Assembly: GCA_039654915.1 (NCBI GenBank)
Contig: CM077594.1
Coordinates: 105,166,893-105,230,892, forward strand
Reading direction: 5' to 3'
Length of the DNA: 64,000 nucleotides
Origin: Aquilaria yunnanensis
Lineage: Eukaryota; Streptophyta; Magnoliopsida; Malvales; Thymelaeaceae
Below are positions 35,402-47,011 of the stretch, piece by piece. Made by a program: the position numbers and the translations under genes. Each line of letters begins with the position of its first letter. The stretch's first letter is position 1. The notes beneath the pieces are model-generated. The model made no database searches. It saw only the letters and a program-made list of their open reading frames with translations, and was not told the origin of the DNA.

Positions 35402-36407
35402 GTGGCACGTAGGGATCAGCATTGGTCGGGTTGGTTTGATTTTATGGTAGAACCGAACCAACCTGAAATAGCATCGATTTTAACATTTTTCTATCTAATC
35501 CAAAAATTGAGAACCAAACAGAACCAAAATCATGGTTCTGGGTTTCTCGGTTCTAGTTTTCGGTTTTTTCGGTTTATACCATATACTTATAACAATACCA
35601 AAATTCAATAAATTTACATCTATAATCAGTTTTATGACATATTCAACATAATATATAATTAAATTAATATTTAAATATATGTACTTAAATACATTCAAGA
35701 GAGTTTAAAATGTTGTTCTTACAAAAATGGTTCAAAAGAGTTGCTTGTGGGGGCATCTTTTATCTCAACTATTTTACTTCTTTCCAGTAATTCCAATATT
35801 GGCATGACATTCAATATGGAAAATTGAGTCGTTAAGACCATCTATATGAAAAATTGAGCCGTTAAGACCATCTTTTTCAGTATCAAAACCTAAAATATAT
35901 TGATATCATAAATTTTTAATTTTGCATGACTCATAAATGAAAAAAAATATCATAATTGTGTCATAGAGAGTAGTCTGAAATGAAAGATCGAAAGCAAAAT
36001 GACCTAGGCGTGGTGGGTCTATGAAGCAAAATAATTAAAATGAATATGAAGAAATTTCATAAATAATCCACAACTTTCATACTGTTTCAATTTAGAACAT
36101 CTGTTTAAAAGTTTAATATAAAAATACAAAATGACCATCATAATACTTCAAAGAAATATGTATGTGTGTGTGTGTGTGTATATGGATATATTAGTAATAT
36201 TATAATTTTTATTATATAATTATATATATATCTCGGGTTGGTTCCATATGGAATCAGAACCAACCCAAAAACCGTCAGTTCTCCTATATGTAGAACTAAC
36301 CCGTAAACCATTATTAATTTTTACCCAACCTAACCCAACCCAATCTAATGAGAATGATCCGAGTTGGGTTTCAGGTTTACCTAACCTATGCTCACCCACA
36401 TGGCACG
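35402..36407. mobile_element. Non-autonomous hAT element with 8-bp target duplication
   Basis: The element spans 35,410-36,399. Left end TAGGGATCAGCATTGG and right end (minus) TGTGGGTGAGCATAGG match at most positions and are the hAT GGTGAGCAT-type terminus. Flanks GTGGCACG (35,402-35,409) and ATGGCACG (36,400-36,407) form an 8-bp duplication with one mismatch. Subterminal sequence is rich in GGTTGGTT/GGTTCGG-like motifs. A 30-bp tandem pair (TTGAGTCGTTAAGACCATCT / TTGAGCCGTTAAGACCATCT) lies at about 35,822-35,880. No transposase. Confidence 0.75.
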
Positions 36408-38608
36408 GACTTGAATTGCTATTTTTCTACGTCGAGCTTTTGACTTGCAGGCAGAAAGCTCATAAATCAGAAATTAACTGCTGATTTCACCAACAGACAT
36501 TAACAATTAATTGAACACCTATAATTTTTCTTCTTCATAATTGCGATGGGAATTTCCGTCTACACGAATGACAATGATGCTAGTACCGCTGGACTGGAGA
36601 GCTAGACGAATAAGAACGACACAACGGGTTTCTGTCGAATGCCAGAAATGAAATGATCAAGGGCCACAACATAATGATGCCCTTCCTTGCAAGAGATGTT
36701 GACATGGATGATTCACAGAAGAACAAGTGGCAGCCCATATGGGGGTTGCTTCCAACCCACTACACTATAGTCCAGGCCCATCTCCCAGTCCCATATATGG
36801 AGTGCTGCTTTGCTACACTTCACGTAACGTTTTGTTAATGGATTTGATATGCTTCTCGGTGACTGATAGATGCGATGCCAGACGGCCGTTGGTTTATGTA
36901 TGATTTGTGTGAGGTTCACTTTTCTGATGACCTTCATTCATGCATCCCTCACCGTAAAATCATGACAATTCAATTTTCCTTTTTAGAATATTTTTGCTAA
37001 ATATATTAACATATAAAATTCCACGTTTCATAAATCAATTGTCTGTATAGCAACTAATATGTTTCAAACAAAAGCTGAATGATATATATATATTGAGGGG
37101 AAAAAAGTCGATAACGGATTTAGATCACCAGTATGAAGGGGGGATGTCGCTGTCCCGACTGGCTTCAGTTATACGATCTTCCGAAAAGAAACACAAAGAT
37201 ATAGATAAATTAAAAAAAAATGTGGGCTCCTCTGTTTGAAAGGTCTCTACTGGTTCATGCGACATCTTTGGATATAGATTATATTTTCATAAGAAAATAT
37301 GCTAAATCTGCACTGTACGTTCTGGATGTAGATTTGTAAGTGTTTCCTATATATATATATAATGAGATTGTGCCATATTTATTAAATCATTTAATTTGAC
37401 GCAAAGGTTAAGAATTTTTCTTTTTTACCATAGCCTTTTAAACGTAAGTTAAGAAAGTTAGAGAAAATGAATATTAAAAAGATAATTTTAAGAGTAATAT
37501 GATAAAATAATTTATTACTAAATATGAAAATATTGTAAAAAATTTGATACTATCTAGAATAAATATGCTATAATATAATAGTTTTTGTACAGAATGTGTG
37601 TGTATTCATACATATGAAATACACTAAATTGCTTTAAGATACAGGTTTGAAAAGAATGCCAGATAGAAAAGTCTTATGGGCATATATAGTATACGCGTAA
37701 ATAGACTAAACAAAACAAATTAATTAAATTGGATCACGTGGACCGACCTGGCCAACGCTAGGACTTACTTTGATGAAGGTACAAATTTGTCAATTAGCAA
37801 ATTGGTCAATAATTTGTTTTTGTTCTTAATGACTGTTGAGAAATGAACACTTGTCAAAATAATTAGTCCTTGGGAAAATTGGGACGGGGTGGATGCGAAT
37901 TGTAGAGGCCGAGAGAAAAGACAGTCGATTGGAGGAGAGACCTCGAATAACTCCAATGACAAAGATGCCCAATTTCTTCAGAGAGTGACATTTTTCAATT
38001 ATGCCTCGAAAGCGCTTTCTTATGTCTTAAGGTCCACAAATTAGTGATATTGTTACTATTAATTACAAGACAAATTTTGTCTTAGATTAGATAGGCATCC
38101 GAAAGAATTAACTAATGAAGATTCAGTTAACGATTAAGTGGATGATTTGCGTATTCTAGAATTCAACTGTTTAATTAATTTATCTGCTTTGTTACTACAA
38201 CGCATCAACGTAAATGAGGGGATTAAAATCTGTAAACGTTTGGTTACCCAAATCCGTAACACACTTCGCATCCCCAAACAGCTAGACAGTGTACCAACCT
38301 ATTTTATGCTTTTCGCTCAAGTTTGGTAGAGACTTGCTGGTCATTTCACACTACAAAATTTTAGCAATACGCATATATAGGTAAATTTCGCCGCCATCAT
38401 CTAATTTATTTTCATGTTTAAAATTGATGTTTGACCTTAGTATTCTACTATGAAGGTTTTTCACTGCATATAATATGTCCAAATTAGGTTACTTCCGTCA
38501 ATTTTACTATTAATTATAACTAAAAATGTAAATATAACATTAATAAATCTTAAAATAGTAACTCTAGTCTTTTAATTTTTCTCATCAATAGTTTTAAATC
38601 ATAGAGTC
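36408..38608. other. Intergenic DNA, no gene recognised
   Basis: 36,550-36,950 is less AT-rich but no frame there resembles a known protein. The rest is AT-rich with short TA and GT runs. Confidence 0.5.
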
Positions 38609-38933
38609 AATTCATTTTAATTTAAATCAACTTAATTCAAAATAATTTATTTTTATTTTTACATCTTTTTTTACTTGGAACCAATTTCATTTAAAAACTA
38701 ATATATATATATACAATAATCTATTTGAAAGTAAATTTTTATAAATTTTCTTTTTAATATCTAAAACTAGAAAAAATAATAATAAAAATTAAGTAATATT
38801 ATAAAAATTATATTTTCAATATATTAATATACCTGCATAATATTGAATTCTAAATAAAATTAGTTTCAAGTAAAAAAAGTAAAAATAAAAATAAATTATT
38901 TCCAAGTAAGTTAACTTAAGTTAAAATGAATTT
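38609..38933. mobile_element. Foldback MITE, family B
   Basis: The ends AATTCATTTTAATTTAAATC and (minus) AAATTCATTTTAACTTAAGT, with long A/T-rich complementary arms containing ACTTGGAACCAATTTCATTT, match the copies at 10.75 and 51.96 kb. Non-coding. Confidence 0.65.
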
Positions 38934-40630
38934 AATGTTAAATTTCTAAATCTACTGTTAAATTTCTAAATTTCCCTTTAAAGAAGAAGACCACTAAAAG
39001 CGGTTGAGATCACTATCATGAAACTCGATGTTGTCATCTTTGCATTCGTCGACTGCAACTCAAGCTGCAATGACTTTCAAGTCGTCATCGTATCTCAATT
39101 CATCAAACTTAAAATAAAAAAGCCTCTTGTAGGCTTTGCTATGTATTTTGATTAGCTCCTACATACCTCCTTGCCTATGGAGGCTCTTCAAGGAGCTCTT
39201 TGCTCCTTTACTTTCGTGCCAAAGTTTTTCTCCCTTCATCCAACGCACCATAAAGAAAGAAAAGAAAAAGATTGCGCTATCAAAAAATAAAAAAGAAAAA
39301 AGAGAGAGAAGGAGAAGAAGAAGAACACAAAGGAAAGAAAAAAGATCGACACCGCGGGAATCACTCCTTGACAAAAAATAAAAGTGCAAAGGAAAAGAAA
39401 AAAATAAAACGCTATTCATTTTGACTTGTTGCATGAAAAAGGTTGTGCGGTTGGATGGTATATGGGAATCCTCATTTTTTATTCATAAAATTTCTTCGGA
39501 CTTCTCCTTTCTAAATCATTTCTTCTGACTTCTATGCTACGCAAACTGACTTGTTGGAGGTCTTTTTTATGGCGATGACGGAAGAAATTATGACATTAGT
39601 TATTACTGTGAGTTTCTATATACAATACTAATACTTGTAAACTAATGGTCAATTTTTGCATTTCAATAATGATGATAGAGAGTGGAAAGAAACAAAAAAT
39701 ATGCATTTAGATTTGGTGAATCAAGTATGTTTCATACTCCTTATGTCTATATATTTATATTTCAATACTCTCATTTATAACATAAAACAAGCATAATACA
39801 TCAAATCTTATGTCTCTCTAAAATTAGAGATATATACACATCATATGCTAGATATATACAATTCGATGTACAAAAAAAGTGAAAAATCTATAGAAATAAT
39901 GTGTAATATATTTACAAATGAGATCAAAGACATGTTGACATTATATTCAATAGTATATATGGGTCTAATCTCCTACAAAATAAATAAATAAACAAATAAG
40001 CATAAATACATCAAATTCATTTTTTTCCACCAAATTTTGGGACATGTATAAATTGGATGATAGATATATATCAAATTCGATATATAAAGCAAGTGATAGA
40101 TATGTACATAACATGTGATGCATATGTATAAATAAAATTATAAATATGTTACAAATATATTCAATTAAATATATGAGATTAATTTTTTTGTAAATGAAAT
40201 GAATATTAAGATAAAAATTCAATTAATAGTAGTACAATAGTGATATGTATGAGATATGTATAAATCAAACAACTGATATATATTTTTTTTATGAGAAATT
40301 TATATAAATTATATAAGACATATTTACAAATAAAATTATGAGAATTACAACTGATATGTACAAAAAAGTCCCTATATTATCTTATGTTCATATAATTTTA
40401 TCTTTTTTGCATATTATTTTTCACAATGTGTACATATACATGCCTAGTAAAACATAAGGAGTCTATCAAAAAAAGAGTAAAAAATAAAGGTATAAAAATA
40501 GTTTTGATCTCAAACCCTTAAACTAATTAGAAACGTAGTTGCCTCTTGCCTCTGTCGTTAGCCACCATACTTCCTTTAGTTCCTCTTTATTGTTAGCCAC
40601 CACACCATCCTTCACTTCAGCGAATGCGTT
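38934..40630. other. Intergenic DNA, no gene recognised
   Basis: A purine-rich stretch (39,245-39,400) gives a Lys/Arg/Glu-rich frame that looks compositional. 39,700-40,500 is very AT-rich with many TATAT/CATATG repeats. Confidence 0.5.
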
Positions 40631-40636
40631 CACCTC

Positions 40637-40923
40637 CTACAATGTCAAGAAGTTAGTCTTGGTTTTGCAGCCCTGAAACTCACATGCTACTGCATCGTAA
40701 GCATTTGCAACTTTCATGGTGGTGTCGAATGTCCCTAAGACCCAGCTCCTCTTCCTTGGTTCACAAATCTTGGCAACCTAACGCCCCTATGGCCTATTTT
40801 GGACACCCCTATAATACGTCTCTGAGCTTCAGTTTGGGCAATGGCAGTGGATTTAACTTTTTTAGTAGGTGCATTAGATGAGAAACAAGAAGAGAAAAAT
40901 GACACATTAGGGATTAGTGCCAT
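40637..40923 (-). pseudogene. AP2/ERF transcription factor pseudogene fragment
   Basis: Reading on minus, a frame starting MALIPNVSFFSS runs to HRGVRLPRFVNQGRGAGS and hits TAG (40,735-40,737). Shifting frame by one base at that point gives SWVLGTFDTTMKVANAYDA, then VACEFQGCKTKTNF and a stop at 40,637. YRGVR, WLGTF, AYD and the terminal NF are the signature positions of the AP2/ERF DNA-binding domain, here with the middle of the GRFAAEIRDP strand region lost or replaced. The frameshift and missing strand make it non-functional. It is isolated in AT-rich DNA immediately left of a TRIM element, with no introns visible. Confidence 0.7.
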
Positions 40924-41190
40924 TTAATAAGAGTAGAATAATCATTACACCTATATGACACATGTAAGATAATACTTATTTAGGACCAACACTTCAAATT
41001 TATACTATTAATTACTACTATTTGCTTAACAAATAGAATTATGGATTAGTTTCCATTTGTGGGCTTCTCCCTTTCATAAAGGTGGAGCATTAATTCTTCT
41101 GTAATATATCTAGGATCATGTAAGAGCCTAGTATAAATATTCACTACACTACATGTAGTTTAAGAACATATAACTAACTTTCTAATTACT

Positions 41191-41673
41191 TGTTGGGTTT
41201 GTTGACTCAAATTAAAAAAAAAAAACTTTAGAATTTTAGTTTGTTTAGAATTTGATTTTAGTTTTCCTATTTTGTTGTGGTTTAGATTTGTGAGTGGCCT
41301 ATAAAAAGGTTTATTGTATTAGGGTTTGAATATGAGAGAAAAGTTAATGTGGTTAAAAGATAAGATGTGAGAGTTCCAGTAGGGAGGAAAGGTCCAGAGA
41401 CCGAAGGCTAGGATAAGAAGCATTTTGTAATTCTCATATTTTGTAATTGTGTGAGGGCAAGATATCGGGGTGTTAATAGTATATAGAGAATTTATAGGCC
41501 AGCGTGAGCACTAAAGGTATACTTCTGCTATAATCTTAATATTTTATTCGGGTTGATTTCTCTTATTCATGGATGTAGGCTAGTTAAGAAACGAATCACA
41601 TTAAATTTGTGTGTACTTTCTCTATCATGTTTTCTATTAAGCTGCACATGATGTTAATTAGGATTTTTTCCCC
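41191..41673 (+). repeat. TRIM LTR 1
   Basis: TGTTGGG start, TATAAAAAGG TATA-like box (about 41,301), ending near TTTTTTCCCC. About 483 bp, aligned with LTRs 2 and 3 along most of its length. Confidence 0.8.
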
Positions 41674-41928
41674 TAAAAATGCAATTAGAGCTTACAATTT
41701 AGTCCTAGCATGGTGGAGCTTATGGTACATTTTTATTATAGTGGAGTTTTTGTCATGTGTGTTGATATTCATGATATTGTTTGGAGTTATGTTCGTGTTG
41801 TTTGTACTTATTTGCATTCATTATTGTGTTCATATTTTGGCGATATTCATAGTGTTTATGTCTGTGATCATGATCGTGTGTTCATGATGTTTATGTTTAT
41901 GATAAAGAATTTGAGCCAGTGTAAAAAT

Positions 41929-42541
41929 TGTTGGGTTTGTTGGCTTAAATTCAAGAAGGTTAAGAATTTTAATTTTATTTATGATTTTTTTTTTCCTATT
42001 TTGATGTGGTATGTGTGTATGTGTGGCATATAAAAATGTTTTTTGTGTTAGGATTTTGAGTATGAGAGAAAAGTGAATATAGTAAAGAGGTAGGATATAA
42101 GGGTTTCATGAGGGATAAGAGGTCTGAAGGCAAAAAATGGCTATAATGAGAAGCTTTTTGTGATTCTCATATTTAGTAATTGTATGAGGACAAGATTTGG
42201 GGTTATCAGTGATATGTAGGGGATCCATAGAAAGCCAAAGATGGATGAGAGGTCCAGAAGCCAGAGAGAGCTATAACGAAAAGCTTTTTATAATTCTCAT
42301 ATCTTGTATTCGAGTGAGAGCAAGATATTGAGGTTATCATTGATGTGTAGGGGATCTATAAGTTAGCATGAACTATAAGGGCATACCTTTATTGTAGTAT
42401 CTATATTTTGTTTAAGCAGATTTCTCTTATCCGTGGATGTAGGATAGTTAAGAGTCAAACCACGTTAAATTTATGTATGCTTGATTGATTATTTTTGTCA
42501 TTCCACTGCGCATGGTGGGTAATCTGGAAATTTTTTTCACA
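41929..42541 (+). repeat. TRIM LTR 2, with internal duplication
   Basis: At about 613 bp it is longer than the others because a roughly 120-130-bp segment is present twice (from GATAAGAGGTCTGAAGG and from GATGAGAGGTCCAGAAGCC). It is shared between the two internal regions. Confidence 0.8.
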
Positions 42542-42546
42542 ATAAA

Positions 42547-42558
42547 TGGTATTAGAAC
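42547..42558 (+). other. TRIM primer binding site
   Basis: TGGTATTAGAAC, one or two changes from the sequence complementary to the 3' end of initiator Met-tRNA, lies a few bases after LTR 2. Confidence 0.7.
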
Positions 42559-42799
42559 TTGTGATTTGGTCTTGGCATAGTGGAGCTTGTGATGCGTTTA
42601 TGACATGGTCGGGCATGTGTTCATGTGTTTTTATGTTCTTGATGTTGTTATTTGAAGTCATGTTTATGTTGTTCATTCTCATTTGCGTTCGTTGCTGTGT
42701 TCGTGTTTTGGTGATGTTCATGGCATTCGTGTTTCTGATTGTGATCGTGTGTTCGTGATGTTTATATTCATGGTAAAGAATTTAAGCTAAGGTAAAAAT

Positions 42800-43307
42800 T
42801 GTTGGGTTTATTGACTCAAATTAAAAAAAAAAACTTAAGAATTTTAGTTTGTTTAGGATTTAGTTTTAGTTTTCCTATTTGTTTGGAATTTAGTTTTTCT
42901 ATTCTATTGTGGTTTTGGTTTGTGTGTAGCTTATAAAAAGGCTTATTGTATTAGGACTTGAGTATGAGGGAAAAGTCAATGTGGAAAAAAGGTAATATGT
43001 GAGAGTTCCGAGAGGTCCAAAGGTTGAAGAGAGTTAGGACAATAAGTCTTTTGTAATTTTCATATATTGTAATTATGTGAATGCAAAATATTGTAGTTAT
43101 CAGTACTGTATAGGGGATTTATAGACCAGTGTGAGTACTAAGAGCATACCTCTGCTGTAATCTCAATATTTTGTTTGAGTAGATTTTTCTCATCCATAGA
43201 TTTAGGCTAGTTAAGAGCTGAAACATATTAAATTTGTATGTATTTGCTCTATCATATTTTCTGTTTTGTTCTACATGTTGGTAATTGGGATTTTTGTTTT
43301 CCCAATG
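42800..43307 (+). repeat. TRIM LTR 3
   Basis: TGTTGGG start, TATAAAAAGG box, ending near TTTTCCCAATG. About 505 bp. The TTACT duplication follows directly. Confidence 0.8.
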
Positions 43308-43312
43308 TTACT

Positions 43313-44735
43313 TCTAGAGAATAATTCTCAACATGAATCTTGACAGAATTGTAGTTATAATACAATAAAAAATCATTCTGAATGAGATGAGACTACACTC
43401 ATCTATTAAAATAATACAACTTGTAGTTTTATATATTAAAATAGCTATTCAATATATCTATTGTATAGTACTACACTCATATTTTTTTAATATTTATTAA
43501 ACTGTCATCATATCATGAACAACATATTTTACGAAATGAATAAAACATTTACAAGATTGTCATTGCGTTTCAACATCAAATCTTACAAAATAAATATCAC
43601 CTTTTGTAAAATTATTACTGTGAACAATACATCTTATAAAATAAATAATAATTTATAAAACAAGACTTTTTTTTAAATAAAATAATATTTTTTATTAAAT
43701 CAAACAGCAATATTTATAAATAGCATTTCACAAAAATGTACTGCCACATACCAACTGGTACGATCTCATAGCTGCTTCATAAAACTACATATGCGGCTTA
43801 GGAGACTCGAACTGCTCACCACATGGAAGTGGGACTAAGCATCAACGATCATGCCAGTAGAACTCGCTTTGATATTAAAAGTATAACTGATATTTTTATT
43901 TTTGTTTTAAATGCCCACCAATCAATTTTCCTTTCTTTTTACGTTCAGAAAGTTTTAAATGGGGTTTCTGCTTTCCTTTTCGCTTTCTTGGGTCTCATTC
44001 CCATGCCGGACATTTAAAAAAAAAAAATTGTATTACTTTTTCAAAATCGAACCAAGCCACCCATAGACACATAATTAATTTTTACTTTTTTAACTAGTTA
44101 ATGATTGCTAATTTTTTGAGGGAAATAATTGTAAATAATTAAATTTTATTTTTTCTCATACGTTTAACTATTTCTTTTTTTTTTTTTATATTCGTATATA
44201 ATTCACCTCTATGCCTTTTTTTACAAGAGGGAGTACTCTATTATGTTTTTTTTTATTTTTTTGAACTAATGGTAAAAATGCTAAAATAAATAATTCTTTG
44301 TTTATTCTTTTTAATTTATTTTTTTATATGTTGATAATTTGTTATGTCTTATGTATGACTTGGATCATAGAGTTAAATATTGAAAAACCAGTACATCCGA
44401 AATGATATGATACGATACTAGTATTGTATCGTACCATTAAAAAATGATACTTTATCTAGTATAAAATTTAAAATTTTAAATAAAATAACATTTATTACTA
44501 AACAAACAATATTATTTATGAGTAGCGTATTTTATAAAATAAATAATATTTTACAGAACAATACTTTATATTAAAATAAATATAATTATTTATAAATAAC
44601 ATATCATATAAAAATAAACAATATTTTACAGAACTATATATTTATATAAATGAAATAATACTTTTTATTAAATGAAACATTGCATCTGTGGCACGATCTT
44701 ACCATCTTGGATTCCACTTGCCGACAGCTTATAGA
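43313..44735. other. AT-rich intergenic DNA with degenerate local repeats
   Basis: Segments near 43,600-43,790 and 44,460-44,710 share AAATAATATTTT, TTTATTAAAT, AACA and a YGGYACGATCT-like motif in the same order, suggesting an old local duplication. No gene was recognised. Confidence 0.45.
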
Positions 44736-44739
44736 AGAT

Positions 44740-44910
44740 GTTGATGACGACAAAACAGTTGCGGCCGTCTTCCCAGAAGCCTAACTGCCCGGACAAGAGA
44801 TGGCCTATGACAAAGTTGCCTTCAAGACGCACGGCTCCAAGGCCAATGCGCTACAGGCCGGAGCCGGAGACTTCTTCATTAGGCGTCTCCGTAGCTTCAC
44901 ATTGCTGCCA
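44740..44910 (+). pseudogene. Possible gene fragment, weakly AP2/ERF-like
   Basis: A short GC-rich island in AT-rich DNA encodes EMAYDKVAFKTHGSKA, which resembles the end of an AP2/ERF domain (AYD, AAF, RGSKA). The required WLGTF strand is not in frame upstream and a stop lies just before. It could be chance or an unrelated fragment. Confidence 0.3.
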
Positions 44911-44923
44911 TATTTAAAGGAGA

Positions 44924-45417
44924 TTTATATATGGGGGAAAATTATAAAAACTCTCATAATATTTGGTCTAACCTACACTTTATTTTTTTATTTTTAAATA
45001 TTTACACTTTATCCCTTATTTATTTTACTGTGCTCGACAATAACTTCTGAAACCCTAATTTAAATTATCTAATAATAATATTCTAGCAATTTTAAGATTT
45101 TTGATATTTTTTTTACAACCAAGAGACTTTTAAAAAATAATTATATATATTTACAGAGACAAAAATATATTTATAAAAAAGAAAAATTGATAATTTAAAA
45201 TATTTATTAATTATAAAAAAATATTGGAGAGATTCAAATTACTAGAAGATGATTCAAATTACTAGAAGATGACTATCATATATTTTAAATATAATTTTAG
45301 GAATTATTATCAAATAGTATAAAAAATATAGATGTAAATATATATTTCTTAAAATAAAGAAAGCAAATTATAGATTATGGCACACTTTAAGAGGTTATTG
45401 TAAGTTTATTGTATATA
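44924..45417. mobile_element. Mutator-type MITE, family A copy 2
   Basis: Begins GGGGGAAAATTATAAAAACTC (about 44,933) and ends GTAAGTTTA (about 45,408), with family-specific interior motifs (AATTTAAATTATCTAATAAT; AGAAGATGACTATCATAT). Possible 9-bp flanks are degraded. A 22-bp local tandem duplication (GATTCAAATTACTAGAAGAT) lies at 45,230-45,271. Confidence 0.6.
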
Positions 45418-46530
45418 GGTCTCGAGCTATCGATTCCTTTTGTTTTTGTTTTCTAAGCATCTTTTATCAAGAATATTATTATCGTCTACATAGTAACACA
45501 ACACTCCGTCCCCCCCCCCCCTGGTTCTCTCTCTCTCTCTCTCCAAAACTATGCGTTTTTTATCCATTTAATGATCCTTTGCTGATAATTATTGACTAAA
45601 TCTTGGTATAAAACATTCTTTATTAATCCATACGAGTTTTGTCTTTAAAACATACGTCGGTTGATAAATGGACTCTATGGCTGGCTCAAGTTAAATAAAT
45701 AAAAAAATTTACGCCCCTAATTTTTTTACAGAATAACTATTCATAATAATTTTTTGTATCTTTGACATTTTGATGTATAAATGCAAATTATGTACCCAAA
45801 TAATAAATAAAAATTCAAATTTTCTAGATATATTTTTTTAAAAAAATATTTCTAACAAATATAATGCATACAAATTCAACTCAGACTTAAATTGTGCAAC
45901 CAAAAAAAGGGGGGGGGGGGGGTAGAAGGAGTAACACTAAACGTACCAAAATATAAAATATTATCTAATTACATGGTGCATCCAATGATTCATCAATAGT
46001 TTAATTCTAAGATGGTTCTACTCTTATTTCTATTTTAATTATTGTCTAAAATTTAGTAGTAGAAACTTCTCACAGGACATTTAATACCTTGGTATATATT
46101 TTAAAAAAATACTTTCTCATTCTCACATTCTCTGTAATATTTATTATTTGGGTCATTCCAAATTATTAAAAATATTTCTATTTTACTATTCAAATTATCA
46201 TTTAATATTTTCTTTTTTTCAAACTTCTTTGTTTATGCTCAAAAAATAAATAATAAAATTGAAAATAATATGTATTAATTTTTTTTCTCTTCCTTACACC
46301 AAATCCAAATATATTTTTTTAAAAAAATATATGCCAGTAGTGGAAAGGAAGAAATTTAGGAAGAGGAAAGTTATGTGCATGCGTTGTGAAGTGGCGGAGA
46401 TAATTATGGGTTGGAATTGGACTTGGGGTGGGGATGTGTCTGTTGTTCATTGCATGGCCTGTCACATTAATGCTTCCCACCGAGGAGACAACGGAGGCCA
46501 CCTCTTCCAGAGCTAACCATAGCTGTTGAA
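45418..46530. other. Intergenic DNA, no gene recognised
   Basis: A C-run with (CT)n is at about 45,509-45,542 and a G-run at about 45,909-45,922. A small frame at 46,330-46,516 has several Cys residues but no family I recognise. Confidence 0.5.
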
Positions 46531-47011
46531 ATATTTTAACGGGAAAGTTACAAAAACCCCCCTGTGGTTTGGTCTAACCTACAGTTTACCCCTCTATTTT
46601 TGAGAAATCTATATTTTACCACTATATTTTTTACATTACCTGACAACAACTTTTGAAACTGTATTTAAACTATATGTTAATCATATTCTAGTAATTTCAA
46701 TCTCTCTAGTATTTTTTTTTATAGTTAATAGACATTTTAAACTATCAAATTTTCCTTTCTATAAATGTACTTTCCCATCTATAATTATATATCAGTATTT
46801 TTTAAAGATAGGTTAGCTGTGAAAAAAATATAAAAAATATTGAAATTACTAGAACATTATTATCATATAGTTTAAATACAGTTTCAGAAGTTGTTACCAG
46901 GCAGTGTAAAAAATATAGAGGGTAAAGTGTAGGTTTCTGTAAATAGAGAGAGCAAACTGTTAGTCAAACTAAACCATAGGAAAGTTTTTGTAATTTTCCC
47001 CATATTTTAAC
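46531..47011. mobile_element. Mutator-type MITE, family A copy 3 (best preserved)
   Basis: 46,541-47,001. Left end GGGAAAGTTACAAAAACCCC; right end on minus GGGGAAAATTACAAAAACTT, continuing into GTGGTTTGGTCTAAC against ATGGTTTAGTTTGAC. Perfect 9-10-bp flanks ATATTTTAA(C) at 46,531-46,540 and 47,002-47,011 fit a Mutator-type target duplication. About 461 bp, non-coding. Confidence 0.85.

Larger units (their letters stand above)
41186..43312 (+). mobile_element. Tandem TRIM retrotransposon (LTR-int-LTR-int-LTR)
   Basis: Three LTR copies start with TGTTGGGTTTRTTG at 41,191, 41,929 and 42,800, separated by two short non-coding internal regions of about 255 bp. The second internal region has a Met-tRNA-type primer binding site TGGTATTAGAAC (42,547), and the first has the diverged equivalent GCAATTAGAGC (41,681). 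TTACT occurs just before the first LTR (41,186-41,190) and just after the last (43,308-43,312), a 5-bp target duplication. It encodes no Gag or Pol, so it must be mobilised in trans. Plus orientation follows the primer-site position. Confidence 0.85.

Noticed and set aside
41609..42758. Val/Ile/Phe-rich frames in the TRIM
   Set aside because: They are the non-coding internal regions and LTR edges of the TRIM and repeat in both internal copies without selection signs.
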